Shown in pieces: positions 55,277 through 63,203 of a stretch of DNA of 64,000 bases; within the stretch, counting starts at the first letter, position 1, and the number at the start of each line of letters is the position of its first letter. Under the pieces are notes generated by a model that saw nothing but the letters and a program-made list of their open reading frames with translations, searched no databases and had not been told where the DNA came from. Source of the DNA: an uncultured SAR116 cluster alpha proteobacterium. Lineage in GTDB: Bacteria; Pseudomonadota; Alphaproteobacteria; Puniceispirillales; Marisalimonadaceae. The stretch is from positions 310,001-374,000 of the forward strand of contig CACNEF010000001.1 of assembly GCA_902619485.1 (NCBI GenBank), given 5' to 3'. The position numbers were made by a program, and so were the translations under genes.

Positions 55277-55429
55277 TCAACACCTATAAATTACGTTCCG
55301 GATTATACAAATAAACGAATAGTTATCAATAATTTTAATTTTTTTCTGTTTGTGAAAATCATCCAAAAATAATAAAACAACCTATGATAATTAATATTAT
55401 CAATGTGTTAAAAATGTTTATTATTGGTA

Positions 55430-55435
55430 TATAAT
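55430..55435 (+). promoter_or_regulatory. putative -10 element
   Basis: A perfect TATAAT lies in the 203-bp spacer between the divergent RfbH-like and RfbJ-like genes, 50 bp before the latter's start. No good -35 is seen at the expected distance. The spacer must hold promoters for both directions. Confidence 0.35.
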
Positions 55436-55467
55436 AAATTATGTGATTTTTAAATAGTAGATAAATT

Positions 55468-55472
55468 GGGGA
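55468..55472 (+). promoter_or_regulatory. Shine-Dalgarno GGGGA deciding an ATT start
   Basis: GGGGA ends seven bases before ATT at 55480. The frame from that codon encodes the Rossmann strand and glycine loop needed by the protein. The next candidate (GTG at 55564) would delete it and has no Shine-Dalgarno. Confidence 0.6.
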
Positions 55473-55479
55473 ATATATT

Positions 55480-56391
55480 ATTAAAAAAGTAGCTATAATA
55501 TCTGGTTCAAATGGTTATATTGGTTCAAATCTGGTTACAAGCCTATTAAAAAATAATTTTTACGTGATTAAATTAACAAGAAATCACCATAATAAATTTA
55601 ATTTCAAAAAATCAACATTAATGTCAAAAGTAGATGATCACACATCATTTTTTGATTTGCATAAATTGAATAGTTTAATTGAAAGTAAAGATGATGTTTT
55701 TTTTATACACCTTGCGACAATGTTCGACAAAAATGATTCAACAAGTTTATCAAAAAAATTTATAGAATCAAATTTATTGCTTGGAGTTGATATTTTAAAC
55801 TTTATGATGGAAGGTAGTTTTAGAAATTTAATATTTACAGAATCTTATTGGCAATTTGACAAACGTGGAAGTTTAGATGGGAACTCTTTATACGCAACTT
55901 CAAAGTCATTTTTTAGCCTTATTACAAAATATTATTCAAAAACAACTGATCTTAAAATAAGTTCTCTTGTATTATATGATACCTTTGGGTCAAACGATCA
56001 AAGATTAAAAATTCTAAGTCAACTTTTTCAAAATCTACATGAAAAGAAAAAGCTCAAAATGACTGAAGGTGATCAAATTTTAGACTTTGTTCATATTGAA
56101 GATGTTATGCACGCTTTTAATGTTTTGATTAAAATAATGTCTATAAATGCTAAAGCACAAAAATTTAATAGATATGTTGTAAGAGGTTTAAGACCACTTT
56201 CTTTAAAATCTTATGTAAAATTAATAGAAAAAACATTGAACGTTTCATTTAATATTGAATGGGGTGCTCTTAAATACTCCAACAAACAAATCTTTAATCC
56301 ATGGTTGCCAGACAACACTTTTTTGTTACCAGGCTGGTATCCAAAGAAAACTTTTGAGCAAAGAATAAAAGATTACATGAAAGATGAGTAA
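55480..56391 (+). CDS. NAD-dependent epimerase/dehydratase, CDP-abequose/paratose synthase-like
   Basis: A 303-residue extended SDR reading from ATT at 55480. The N-terminal KKVAIISGSNGYIGSNLV supplies the cofactor motif that shorter starts would lose. The catalytic LYATSKSFF and the segment SSLVLYDTFGSNDQR, followed by MTEGDQILDFVHIEDVMHAF, resemble the C4 reductases of the CDP-3,6-dideoxyhexose pathway (RfbJ, RfbS). With RfbF, RfbG and the RfbH-like enzyme alongside, it should finish CDP-abequose, CDP-paratose or a relative. Which epimer is formed cannot be told. Confidence 0.78.
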   Translation: MKKVAIISGSNGYIGSNLVTSLLKNNFYVIKLTRNHHNKFNFKKSTLMSKVDDHTSFFDLHKLNSLIESKDDVFFIHLATMFDKNDSTSLSKKFIESNLLLGVDILNFMMEGSFRNLIFTESYWQFDKRGSLDGNSLYATSKSFFSLITKYYSKTTDLKISSLVLYDTFGSNDQRLKILSQLFQNLHEKKKLKMTEGDQILDFVHIEDVMHAFNVLIKIMSINAKAQKFNRYVVRGLRPLSLKSYVKLIEKTLNVSFNIEWGALKYSNKQIFNPWLPDNTFLLPGWYPKKTFEQRIKDYMKDE

Positions 56392-57412
56392 AGTGTTGTC
56401 CTTCACAATTTGTATTCCTAGTTATAATAGGGCAGAAAATGCTCTTTTAACTAGCAAATCAATAATTGAACAAGTAAATGCCAGTAGCTTTAACGTCAAT
56501 TTGATAATTATAGATAATGGTTCAAGAATACCATATTTAAATTTCTTCGAAAGTGATATGCTCATTTCTGATTGTATACGTTCAGGTAAAGTTTTTTTAT
56601 ATAGAAACAATTACAATATAGGAATGTCGGCTAATTTCATGAAAGCATTTGAAATAGCTAAATCTGACTGGTTGTGGCTAGTTTCAGATGATGACTATAT
56701 ATCACCTAAAGCTCTTGAAACAATATTTTCGAAATTAAATAATTTAGATAAAAATGTAGGATTTATAAAATTTATTTCTGAAAGAACTCCACAAAAAGAA
56801 GATGAAATATACATCAATACAATAGAAAAATTTATTGAATACAACTCGATAAGTAAAAATCACTTCAATGGCTCAATTTTTATTTCTAACGGTATTTATA
56901 AACTATCTGAATTTTACAGGTATATTGAATTAGGATATCAGCATTCTCATACATATGTACCTCATTTTTTAATGTTAACTAGTTATATTAATGACGGCGG
57001 ATCTTGTTTGGTTTTCAACAATATTATTGTAAATTACAAAAAACCAATTAACTCCTACAGCTATGGTTTTGTTGGAGGCTTAGGTGTTGGAGGCTTAAAG
57101 ACACTATATCTTAAAACAAATAAGAAACACCTTAAGCTTTTTTATAATCTTTTTTTTCCACATAATGACTATAAAGTTGCCGTTGATATTTTTGTTTCTA
57201 CTATAAATTATGATAGATATTTCTATAAATATTTAATGAAAAATTATACTTATTATCTAACTTCTGCTAGAAACTGGTGGGAAATTATTCTTTTTGTCAT
57301 ATTTTGGAGAATTGGAATTTTTAAAAAAGTTTTCTTGTTTTTTCTTGGGCTTTTATCTGCTTTAAGTCCCAAAATACGTGAAGAAATAAAAGTTATTAAA
57401 AATAAATATTAA
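56384..57412 (+). CDS. glycosyltransferase family 2, abequosyltransferase-like
   Basis: A 342-residue GT2 enzyme. FTICIPSYNRAENALLTSKS is at 6-25, LIIIDNGSR near 41, GMSANFMKAFEIA near 82 and the metal motif WLVSDDDYI near 99. A hydrophobic stretch lies near the C-terminus (EIILFVIFWRIGIF). Its layout resembles RfbV-type abequosyltransferases. It overlaps the dideoxyhexose synthase by 8 bp, so it probably transfers that 3,6-dideoxyhexose. Confidence 0.78.
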   Translation: MSKVLSFTICIPSYNRAENALLTSKSIIEQVNASSFNVNLIIIDNGSRIPYLNFFESDMLISDCIRSGKVFLYRNNYNIGMSANFMKAFEIAKSDWLWLVSDDDYISPKALETIFSKLNNLDKNVGFIKFISERTPQKEDEIYINTIEKFIEYNSISKNHFNGSIFISNGIYKLSEFYRYIELGYQHSHTYVPHFLMLTSYINDGGSCLVFNNIIVNYKKPINSYSYGFVGGLGVGGLKTLYLKTNKKHLKLFYNLFFPHNDYKVAVDIFVSTINYDRYFYKYLMKNYTYYLTSARNWWEIILFVIFWRIGIFKKVFLFFLGLLSALSPKIREEIKVIKNKY

Positions 57413-57427
57413 GAAATCAATTTTCAT

Positions 57428-58570
57428 ATGAGCCAATACGACGTCATCTACCTACAAAGATTCATTCCTTCTTACAGAGTTTCTCTTTTTAAAAGACTAA
57501 CAATTAATAATAAAAATAAATCCGTTGTAATTTATGGCAACAATGTCCAAAATTCGAAGGTAAAAAATTCAGAAAATTTAAAAAACGTTGAAGTAAAAAA
57601 ATTAAAAATGATTAGCTTTTCTATCTTTGGAAGGATGTTATATTATCAGTTTGGGCTATTATCTTATTTTAAACATAACTCTCCTAAAATAATCGTCTGT
57701 GAAGCAGAAAGTCACTTTCTTGGATACATTATAGCTATATTTTACAAAGTTTTTTATAACCACAAAACAAAATTAATCTTGTGGTGTTTTTATCGACTAC
57801 CTGGTAATTCAAAAGAAAGAACTATTTTTCATTACCTAATAAAAAAAATAATAAGATTTTTCTTCAGCGGTTTTATTAGTTACTCAACTTTTGGGAAAAA
57901 TTTTCTTATTTCTGAGGGGGAGAACTATAAAAATATAGCCGTTGCTGTAAATGTTTGTGATACAGATTACTTTTTAAATATAGTTAATAAACTAGAACTA
58001 AATAAAATTGATGCAAAATCCCTAATAAACCAAAATAAGAAATTTATTATTTCTTATGTAGGCTCTTTGGAAAAATCAAAAAAACCAGACTTAATTCTTA
58101 ATATTGCTTCTCAGCTAGATCCAAATAAATTTCATTTTAATATTATTGGCAAAGGTTCTTTATTTTTAGATATTAAAAAAAAAATAAAAAGTAAAAATAT
58201 TAATAATGTTGACATTCATGGTTACATCGGAGAAAAATTGCCAATTTACTATCGTGCTTCAGACTTAATAATTATTCCTGGGAGAGGCGGAATTGTAATT
58301 TCGGAAGCCATGTGTTTTGGTACACCTGTTATTGTTCATCAAGCTGATGGTGTGGAACATGACCTAATTAATAATAATGTTACAGGTTTTATTGTATCAA
58401 AAGGTTCTACAAATGATTTTTGTGAGGTAATAAGACATGTTAGTGAAAATAAATCTGCTTTAGAGAAAATTTCTTTTAATGCTAAAAAATTGATCTATAA
58501 CTTTTTTAATTCAAAAACAATGGCTAATAAAATAAATAAATTCATTGATGGATATATGAAAAATGAATAA
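57428..58570 (+). CDS. glycosyltransferase family 4
   Basis: A 380-residue GT-B glycosyltransferase. The N-terminal VIYLQRFIPSYRVSLFKRL is followed by a hydrophobic basic patch near 100-150, which suggests membrane association. The donor domain begins IISYVGSLEKSKKPDL, and the signature is GRGGIVISEAMCFGTPVIVH near 285 with the E-x7-E-like glutamate. It is followed with an 8-bp overlap by the amidotransferase gene. Confidence 0.84.
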   Translation: MSQYDVIYLQRFIPSYRVSLFKRLTINNKNKSVVIYGNNVQNSKVKNSENLKNVEVKKLKMISFSIFGRMLYYQFGLLSYFKHNSPKIIVCEAESHFLGYIIAIFYKVFYNHKTKLILWCFYRLPGNSKERTIFHYLIKKIIRFFFSGFISYSTFGKNFLISEGENYKNIAVAVNVCDTDYFLNIVNKLELNKIDAKSLINQNKKFIISYVGSLEKSKKPDLILNIASQLDPNKFHFNIIGKGSLFLDIKKKIKSKNINNVDIHGYIGEKLPIYYRASDLIIIPGRGGIVISEAMCFGTPVIVHQADGVEHDLINNNVTGFIVSKGSTNDFCEVIRHVSENKSALEKISFNAKKLIYNFFNSKTMANKINKFIDGYMKNE

Positions 58571-59702
58571 ACACGATAAACTTAGAGTGTGTAATAGATG
58601 CGTAATGGATACTTCAGATTCGAAAATTATTTTTGATAAGGAGGGAAATTGCGATCATTGTAATGTTTTTTTTAATAACATCCAACCTAAATGGAAAAGT
58701 AATATTGCAAACTCTAATAATATTCTAAAATTAATTGAAAAGATAAAGAAATCTCAAAAGAATGCTGACTTTGATTGCATAGTTGGAATGAGTGGCGGCA
58801 TAGATAGCAGTTATCTTCTTCATTTAATTTCAGAATACGGTCTACGCCCATTAGTCTTTCATGTTGATGGTGGTTGGAACTCACAGGAAGCAGTTAATAA
58901 CATAGAAAAACTTGTGGATAGGCTTGATTTAGATCTCTATACAGAAGTTATTGATTGGAGTGAAATGCGTGATCTTCAACTAGCTTTTTTTAAGTCCAGT
59001 GTTCCTCATATTGACACACCACAAGACCATGCTTTCTTTGCAACAATGTATAAATTTGCGGAACTTCATAATGTAAAATATATTCTAACTGGCGCAAATT
59101 ATTCTACTGAATGCATTCGAAATCCAATTGAATGGATGTATTATCAATCAGACTCAATTCAACTGAAAAATATACATCAGAAATTTGGTAAAATTTCTCT
59201 AAAAAAGTTTCCAACTACATCTATTTTTAGACACAAAATTTGGCTCCCATATTTTAGAGGAATTAAAGTTGTTTGCCCTCTCAATTATGTCAATTACAAT
59301 AAAGAAGATGCGATAAATTTATTAATCAAAAAATATGGTTGGCAACCATATCCACAAAAACATTTTGAATCTCGCTTTACACGTTTTTATGAAGGATTTT
59401 GGCTGCCCAAAAAATTTGGTTTTGACACAAGAAAAGTACAATTTTCAAGCTTAATTTTAACAGGTCAAATGACCCGAAAAGATGCTGTTGAAAAATTAAA
59501 AATCCCTGCTTTGGATGAAGTTACTATTAAAAGAGAATTTGATTTTATAGCGGACAAACTTCAGATATCTATAAATGAATTACAAAATTATTTAGATCTT
59601 CCAAATAAATCTTATAAAGATTACAAATCTCAAGAATTCTTTTATAATACTGGTGCATTTGTGTTGAAAACATTAGGTTTAGAATTGGGGGGGAAACGTT
59701 GA
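58563..59702 (+). CDS. N-acetyl sugar amidotransferase (PseA/WbpG/LgaA-like)
   Basis: A 379-residue ATP-pyrophosphatase-type amidotransferase. A likely zinc site is formed by CNRC (10-13) and CDHC (30-33). The ATP loop is VGMSGGIDSSYLLHL near 72-86, and LTGANYSTE is further along. It belongs to the family that adds ammonia to an N-acetyl group, giving an acetamidino sugar, as in P. aeruginosa WbpG or flagellar PseA. The next two genes are HisH and HisF paralogues, which supply the ammonia. Confidence 0.9.
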   Translation: MNKHDKLRVCNRCVMDTSDSKIIFDKEGNCDHCNVFFNNIQPKWKSNIANSNNILKLIEKIKKSQKNADFDCIVGMSGGIDSSYLLHLISEYGLRPLVFHVDGGWNSQEAVNNIEKLVDRLDLDLYTEVIDWSEMRDLQLAFFKSSVPHIDTPQDHAFFATMYKFAELHNVKYILTGANYSTECIRNPIEWMYYQSDSIQLKNIHQKFGKISLKKFPTTSIFRHKIWLPYFRGIKVVCPLNYVNYNKEDAINLLIKKYGWQPYPQKHFESRFTRFYEGFWLPKKFGFDTRKVQFSSLILTGQMTRKDAVEKLKIPALDEVTIKREFDFIADKLQISINELQNYLDLPNKSYKDYKSQEFFYNTGAFVLKTLGLELGGKR

Positions 59703-60313
59703 TAACCTTGATTGATTACGGTCTAGGAAATATTAAAGCTTTCGAAAATATTTATAAAAGACTAAGTGTTCCTGTAAAAATTGCAAAAAAAAAAAATGAG
59801 TTACTTGATTCCAGTCACTTAATTTTACCAGGGGTTGGTTCTTTTGATTGGGCAATGAAGCGTCTATGCAATTCAGGGATGATAGACGAACTTAATCGTT
59901 TAGTTTTAGAAGAGAAACGTCCAATTTTAGGTATTTGTGTTGGAATGCAAATGATGGCTAAAAGTAGTAAAGAAGGTAAAATGCCTGGACTTGGATGGCT
60001 AAATGGACATGTAAATTTATTTAGTGATAAAATTAGTAATAAAGATTTGCAACTACCTCATATGGGTTGGAATGAAGTCATACCAAATGATACTACCGAT
60101 TTATTTTCTGGTTTAGAAAGTTCTGCTCGTTTTTATTTTTTACATTCTTACTATTTTTCACCAAATAAAAACACTAATATCTTAGCAAAAAGTTTTTATG
60201 GTATAAATTTTACATGCGCAGTCAAATATGAAAATATCTTTGGTGTTCAATTTCATCCCGAGAAAAGTCATGAATGGGGAGTTAAGCTTTTGAAGAACTT
60301 CAGTGTGGTATAA
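59699..60313 (+). CDS. HisH-like glutamine amidotransferase of sugar amidation
   Basis: A 204-residue class I glutaminase. LIDYGLGNIKAF is at the start, the nucleophile lies in LGICVGMQMM (Cys80), and the His-Glu pair is in FGVQFHPEKS near 187. It begins at TTG, overlapping the amidotransferase stop (TTGA). The neighbourhood points to ammonia delivery for sugar amidination rather than histidine synthesis. It should form a complex with the adjacent HisF-like protein. Confidence 0.9.
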   Translation: MITLIDYGLGNIKAFENIYKRLSVPVKIAKKKNELLDSSHLILPGVGSFDWAMKRLCNSGMIDELNRLVLEEKRPILGICVGMQMMAKSSKEGKMPGLGWLNGHVNLFSDKISNKDLQLPHMGWNEVIPNDTTDLFSGLESSARFYFLHSYYFSPNKNTNILAKSFYGINFTCAVKYENIFGVQFHPEKSHEWGVKLLKNFSVV

Positions 60314-61090
60314 GTGTTACATCCTAGACTGATTCCTTGCTTATTAATTCATAAGGGTGGACTTTATAAAACTGAAAATTTCAAAAACCCTAAATATGTA
60401 GGAGACCCATTAAATGCAGTTCGAATTTTTAACGAAAAAGAGGTTGATGAGTTAATGGTTATAGACATTGATGCTAGTACCAATAATATGTCGCCAGACT
60501 ATAATTTAATTTCAACAATTGCAAAAGAATGTAGGATGCCTCTTTGTTATGGTGGTGGTGTAAAGAAAATTGAACAATTTGAGAAAATTATCCGCTTAGG
60601 TGTTGAAAAGGTCGCAATTTCTTCTGCTGCTATTGATAATCCGAATTTAGTAAGCCAAGCAGCGTCTCGTATAGGAAGCCAAAGTGTTGCAGTAGTGATT
60701 GATGTTAAAAGGACTGGCTTTCTAGGTAAACTAGAAGTAGTGTATTTGAATGGTAAAAAGCATTCTGGTTTAAAACCTTCAGATTGGGCTAAAAAATTGC
60801 AATTGCTTGGCGCAGGTGATATTATTTTAAATTCTGTTGATTTTGATGGTAAAATGCAAGGTTATGATTTTGAATTGATCGATACTGTACGTTCAAAAAT
60901 AACTACCCCTTTAACAGTATTAGGAGGTGCAGGATCATTAGAGGATATAAAAAAATTAATTAATCGTTATGGAATTATAGGAGCGTCAGCAGGCAGCCTT
61001 TTTGTTTTTAAAGGAAAATACAAGGCTGTGCTTATCAGTTATCCTAGCAGAAAAGACAAAAATAAAATCTTTCACAAATTTAAATCATGA
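60314..61090 (+). CDS. HisF-like protein of sugar amidation, catalytic Asp11 lost
   Basis: A 258-residue TIM barrel of the HisF family, starting at GTG directly after the hisH-like stop. RLIPCLLIHKGGLYKT aligns with the HisF start IPCLDVKDG, so the first catalytic aspartate (Asp11) is Leu here. The second (VVIDVKR) is kept, as is the phosphate-binding GGAGS near 212. The loss of Asp11 suggests it no longer makes imidazole glycerol phosphate and serves mainly as an ammonia channel, as in WbpG/PseA systems. Confidence 0.88.
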   Translation: MLHPRLIPCLLIHKGGLYKTENFKNPKYVGDPLNAVRIFNEKEVDELMVIDIDASTNNMSPDYNLISTIAKECRMPLCYGGGVKKIEQFEKIIRLGVEKVAISSAAIDNPNLVSQAASRIGSQSVAVVIDVKRTGFLGKLEVVYLNGKKHSGLKPSDWAKKLQLLGAGDIILNSVDFDGKMQGYDFELIDTVRSKITTPLTVLGGAGSLEDIKKLINRYGIIGASAGSLFVFKGKYKAVLISYPSRKDKNKIFHKFKS

Positions 61091-63198
61091 AACAAGTACT
61101 TCAAAATTTAAAAACTGGCGATACGAGGGTTGAAAATATTCCCATCCCCTGTGTCGCAAGTGGTTCTTTATTGATCAAAACTTCTAAGTCTCTTATCTCT
61201 GCTGGTACTGAAAGCATGTTAATTAAATTTGGTAAAGCAAACTTGATAGATAAAGCACGTCAACAGCCAGATAAATTAAAAATAGTTTTAGAGAAGCTTA
61301 AAACTGATGGATTAATGCCAACATTGGAAAGTGTATATAGCAAACTTGATCAACCTTTACCTCTAGGTTATTGTAACGTTGGCTACGTTCACGAAGTTGG
61401 GCCTGGTGTTCAAGACTTTCAGGTTGGAAATAGAGTTGTATCTAATGGAAAACATGCTGAAGTTGTAAATATACCTCAAAATCTTTGTGCAAAAATTCCA
61501 AATAATGTAACAGACGAACAAGCATCGTTTACAGTTCTAGGTGCCATAGCTTTACAAGGAATACGTTTAGCTAAACCAACGCTAGGCGAATGTATTGTTG
61601 TCATGGGCTTGGGTTTAGTAGGTTTAATTACAGTACAATTATTACTAGCAAATGGCTGTAGAGTATTAGGTTTTGATTATGATGAAAAAAAACTTTCTAT
61701 AGCGAAAAAGTTTGGAGCAGAGGTTTCTAATATATCAAAGGGAGATCCTTTATACGCAGCTAATTTATTTTCTCGTGGCAGAGGTGTAGATGCTGTCATA
61801 ATAACTGCTTCAACTTCAAGCGATTCACCTATGCATCAAGCTGCTCAAATGAGTAGAAAGCGTGGTCGTATAATTTTGGTTGGTATTACAGGACTAAAGT
61901 TATCCCGTGAAGAATTTTTCAAAAAAGAATTAACATTTCAAGTGTCAGCTTCTTATGGACCAGGACGTTATGACCCAAATTATGAAGAAAAAGGACAAGA
62001 TTATCCAATAGGTTATGTACGATGGACCCAACAAAGAAATTTTGAGGCAATATTAGACATGATATCAATTGGTGCGTTAAATATCGAAGAATTAATTTCA
62101 CATAAATTTGAAATTGATGAAGCTGAGAAAGCCTATGACATTATTATGGGACCTGAAAAATCATTAGGAGTTTTGCTTAATTATCCAGGTATTAAAATAA
62201 ATAATCAATCCAGAAAAATTTTACTACCACTTATAAATAATTTAAAAAGTAAACGTAACTTAGATAAAAAAATTAAGATTAATTTTTTAGGCGCTGGAAG
62301 TTACGCAACATCAAAATTGATACCTGCTTTTAAATCTACCAGTGCTAGACTAAATTCTATAGCATCCAGTAAAGGTGTAAGTGCAAAGCATGCAGGTAAA
62401 AAATATGGTTTTATTGAAGTTACAACAGATAGTAAGGCACTAATCAATGATAAATTTTCTGATGCGATTGTAATTACTACTAGGCATGACAGCCACGCAG
62501 ATTTTGTAATAAAAGCAATGAAAGCTAAAAAACATGTTTATGTCGAAAAACCATTGTGCTTAAAATTGGAAGAGTTGTCACAAATAAAAACATTATATTC
62601 ATCATCTAAAATACTCATGGTAGGCTTCAATAGACGTTTTTCTCCACAAATAAAAAAAATGAAAGATCTTTTAAATGAGGTAAATGGTCCTAAATCAATG
62701 GTTATGACGATTAATGCAGGAGCAGTACCAAAGGACCATTGGATTCATGATTTAGAAATTGGAGGGGGGCGTATAATTGGCGAGGCATGTCATTTTATAG
62801 ATCTTTTACGCTTCGTCGCTGATTGTCCAATAATTGCGTATAAATGCCAAATAATGGACACCTCAATGAAAGACACAATATCTATTCAATTAGAATTTGC
62901 AGATGGTTCTATTGGAACAATTCATTACTTTTCGAATGGTTCTAAATCTTATCCAAAAGAACGTTTAGAAGTTTTTACTTCTGGAAAAATTCTACAGCTT
63001 GATAATTACAAGAAATTAAATGGTTATGGTTGGTCTAAGTTTAAAAAAATGAATTTATGGCAACAAAACAAAGGTCAGTACGAATGTGCAGAGGCATTTG
63101 TCAACGCTGTTTCAAAACAAATGAGCTCACCTATACCATTGGATGAAATTTTTGAAGTAGCCAAAGTTTCGATTGAATTAATAAATCAAAAAGTTTGA
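61087..63198 (+). CDS. bi-domain oxidoreductase: MDR alcohol dehydrogenase + Gfo/Idh/MocA
   Basis: A 703-residue fusion. Residues 1-370 are a medium-chain dehydrogenase-like domain: LISAGTESMLI, LPLGYCNVGYVHEVG, then the NAD motif VVMGLGLVGLITVQLL. From about 396 a second Rossmann domain begins INFLGAGSYATSKLIP. It carries the Gfo/Idh/MocA motif KHVYVEKPLCL and the catalytic GGGRIIGEACHFIDLLRF. Such fusions are regularly found beside heparinase-like genes in O-antigen loci, as here. The substrate is unknown. Confidence 0.86.
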   Translation: MKQVLQNLKTGDTRVENIPIPCVASGSLLIKTSKSLISAGTESMLIKFGKANLIDKARQQPDKLKIVLEKLKTDGLMPTLESVYSKLDQPLPLGYCNVGYVHEVGPGVQDFQVGNRVVSNGKHAEVVNIPQNLCAKIPNNVTDEQASFTVLGAIALQGIRLAKPTLGECIVVMGLGLVGLITVQLLLANGCRVLGFDYDEKKLSIAKKFGAEVSNISKGDPLYAANLFSRGRGVDAVIITASTSSDSPMHQAAQMSRKRGRIILVGITGLKLSREEFFKKELTFQVSASYGPGRYDPNYEEKGQDYPIGYVRWTQQRNFEAILDMISIGALNIEELISHKFEIDEAEKAYDIIMGPEKSLGVLLNYPGIKINNQSRKILLPLINNLKSKRNLDKKIKINFLGAGSYATSKLIPAFKSTSARLNSIASSKGVSAKHAGKKYGFIEVTTDSKALINDKFSDAIVITTRHDSHADFVIKAMKAKKHVYVEKPLCLKLEELSQIKTLYSSSKILMVGFNRRFSPQIKKMKDLLNEVNGPKSMVMTINAGAVPKDHWIHDLEIGGGRIIGEACHFIDLLRFVADCPIIAYKCQIMDTSMKDTISIQLEFADGSIGTIHYFSNGSKSYPKERLEVFTSGKILQLDNYKKLNGYGWSKFKKMNLWQQNKGQYECAEAFVNAVSKQMSSPIPLDEIFEVAKVSIELINQKV

Positions 63199-63203
63199 CT
63201 ATT

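Noticed and set aside
55564-55566. GTG as the start of the dideoxyhexose synthase gene
   Set aside because: It would delete the cofactor-binding glycine loop encoded just upstream and has no ribosome-binding site.
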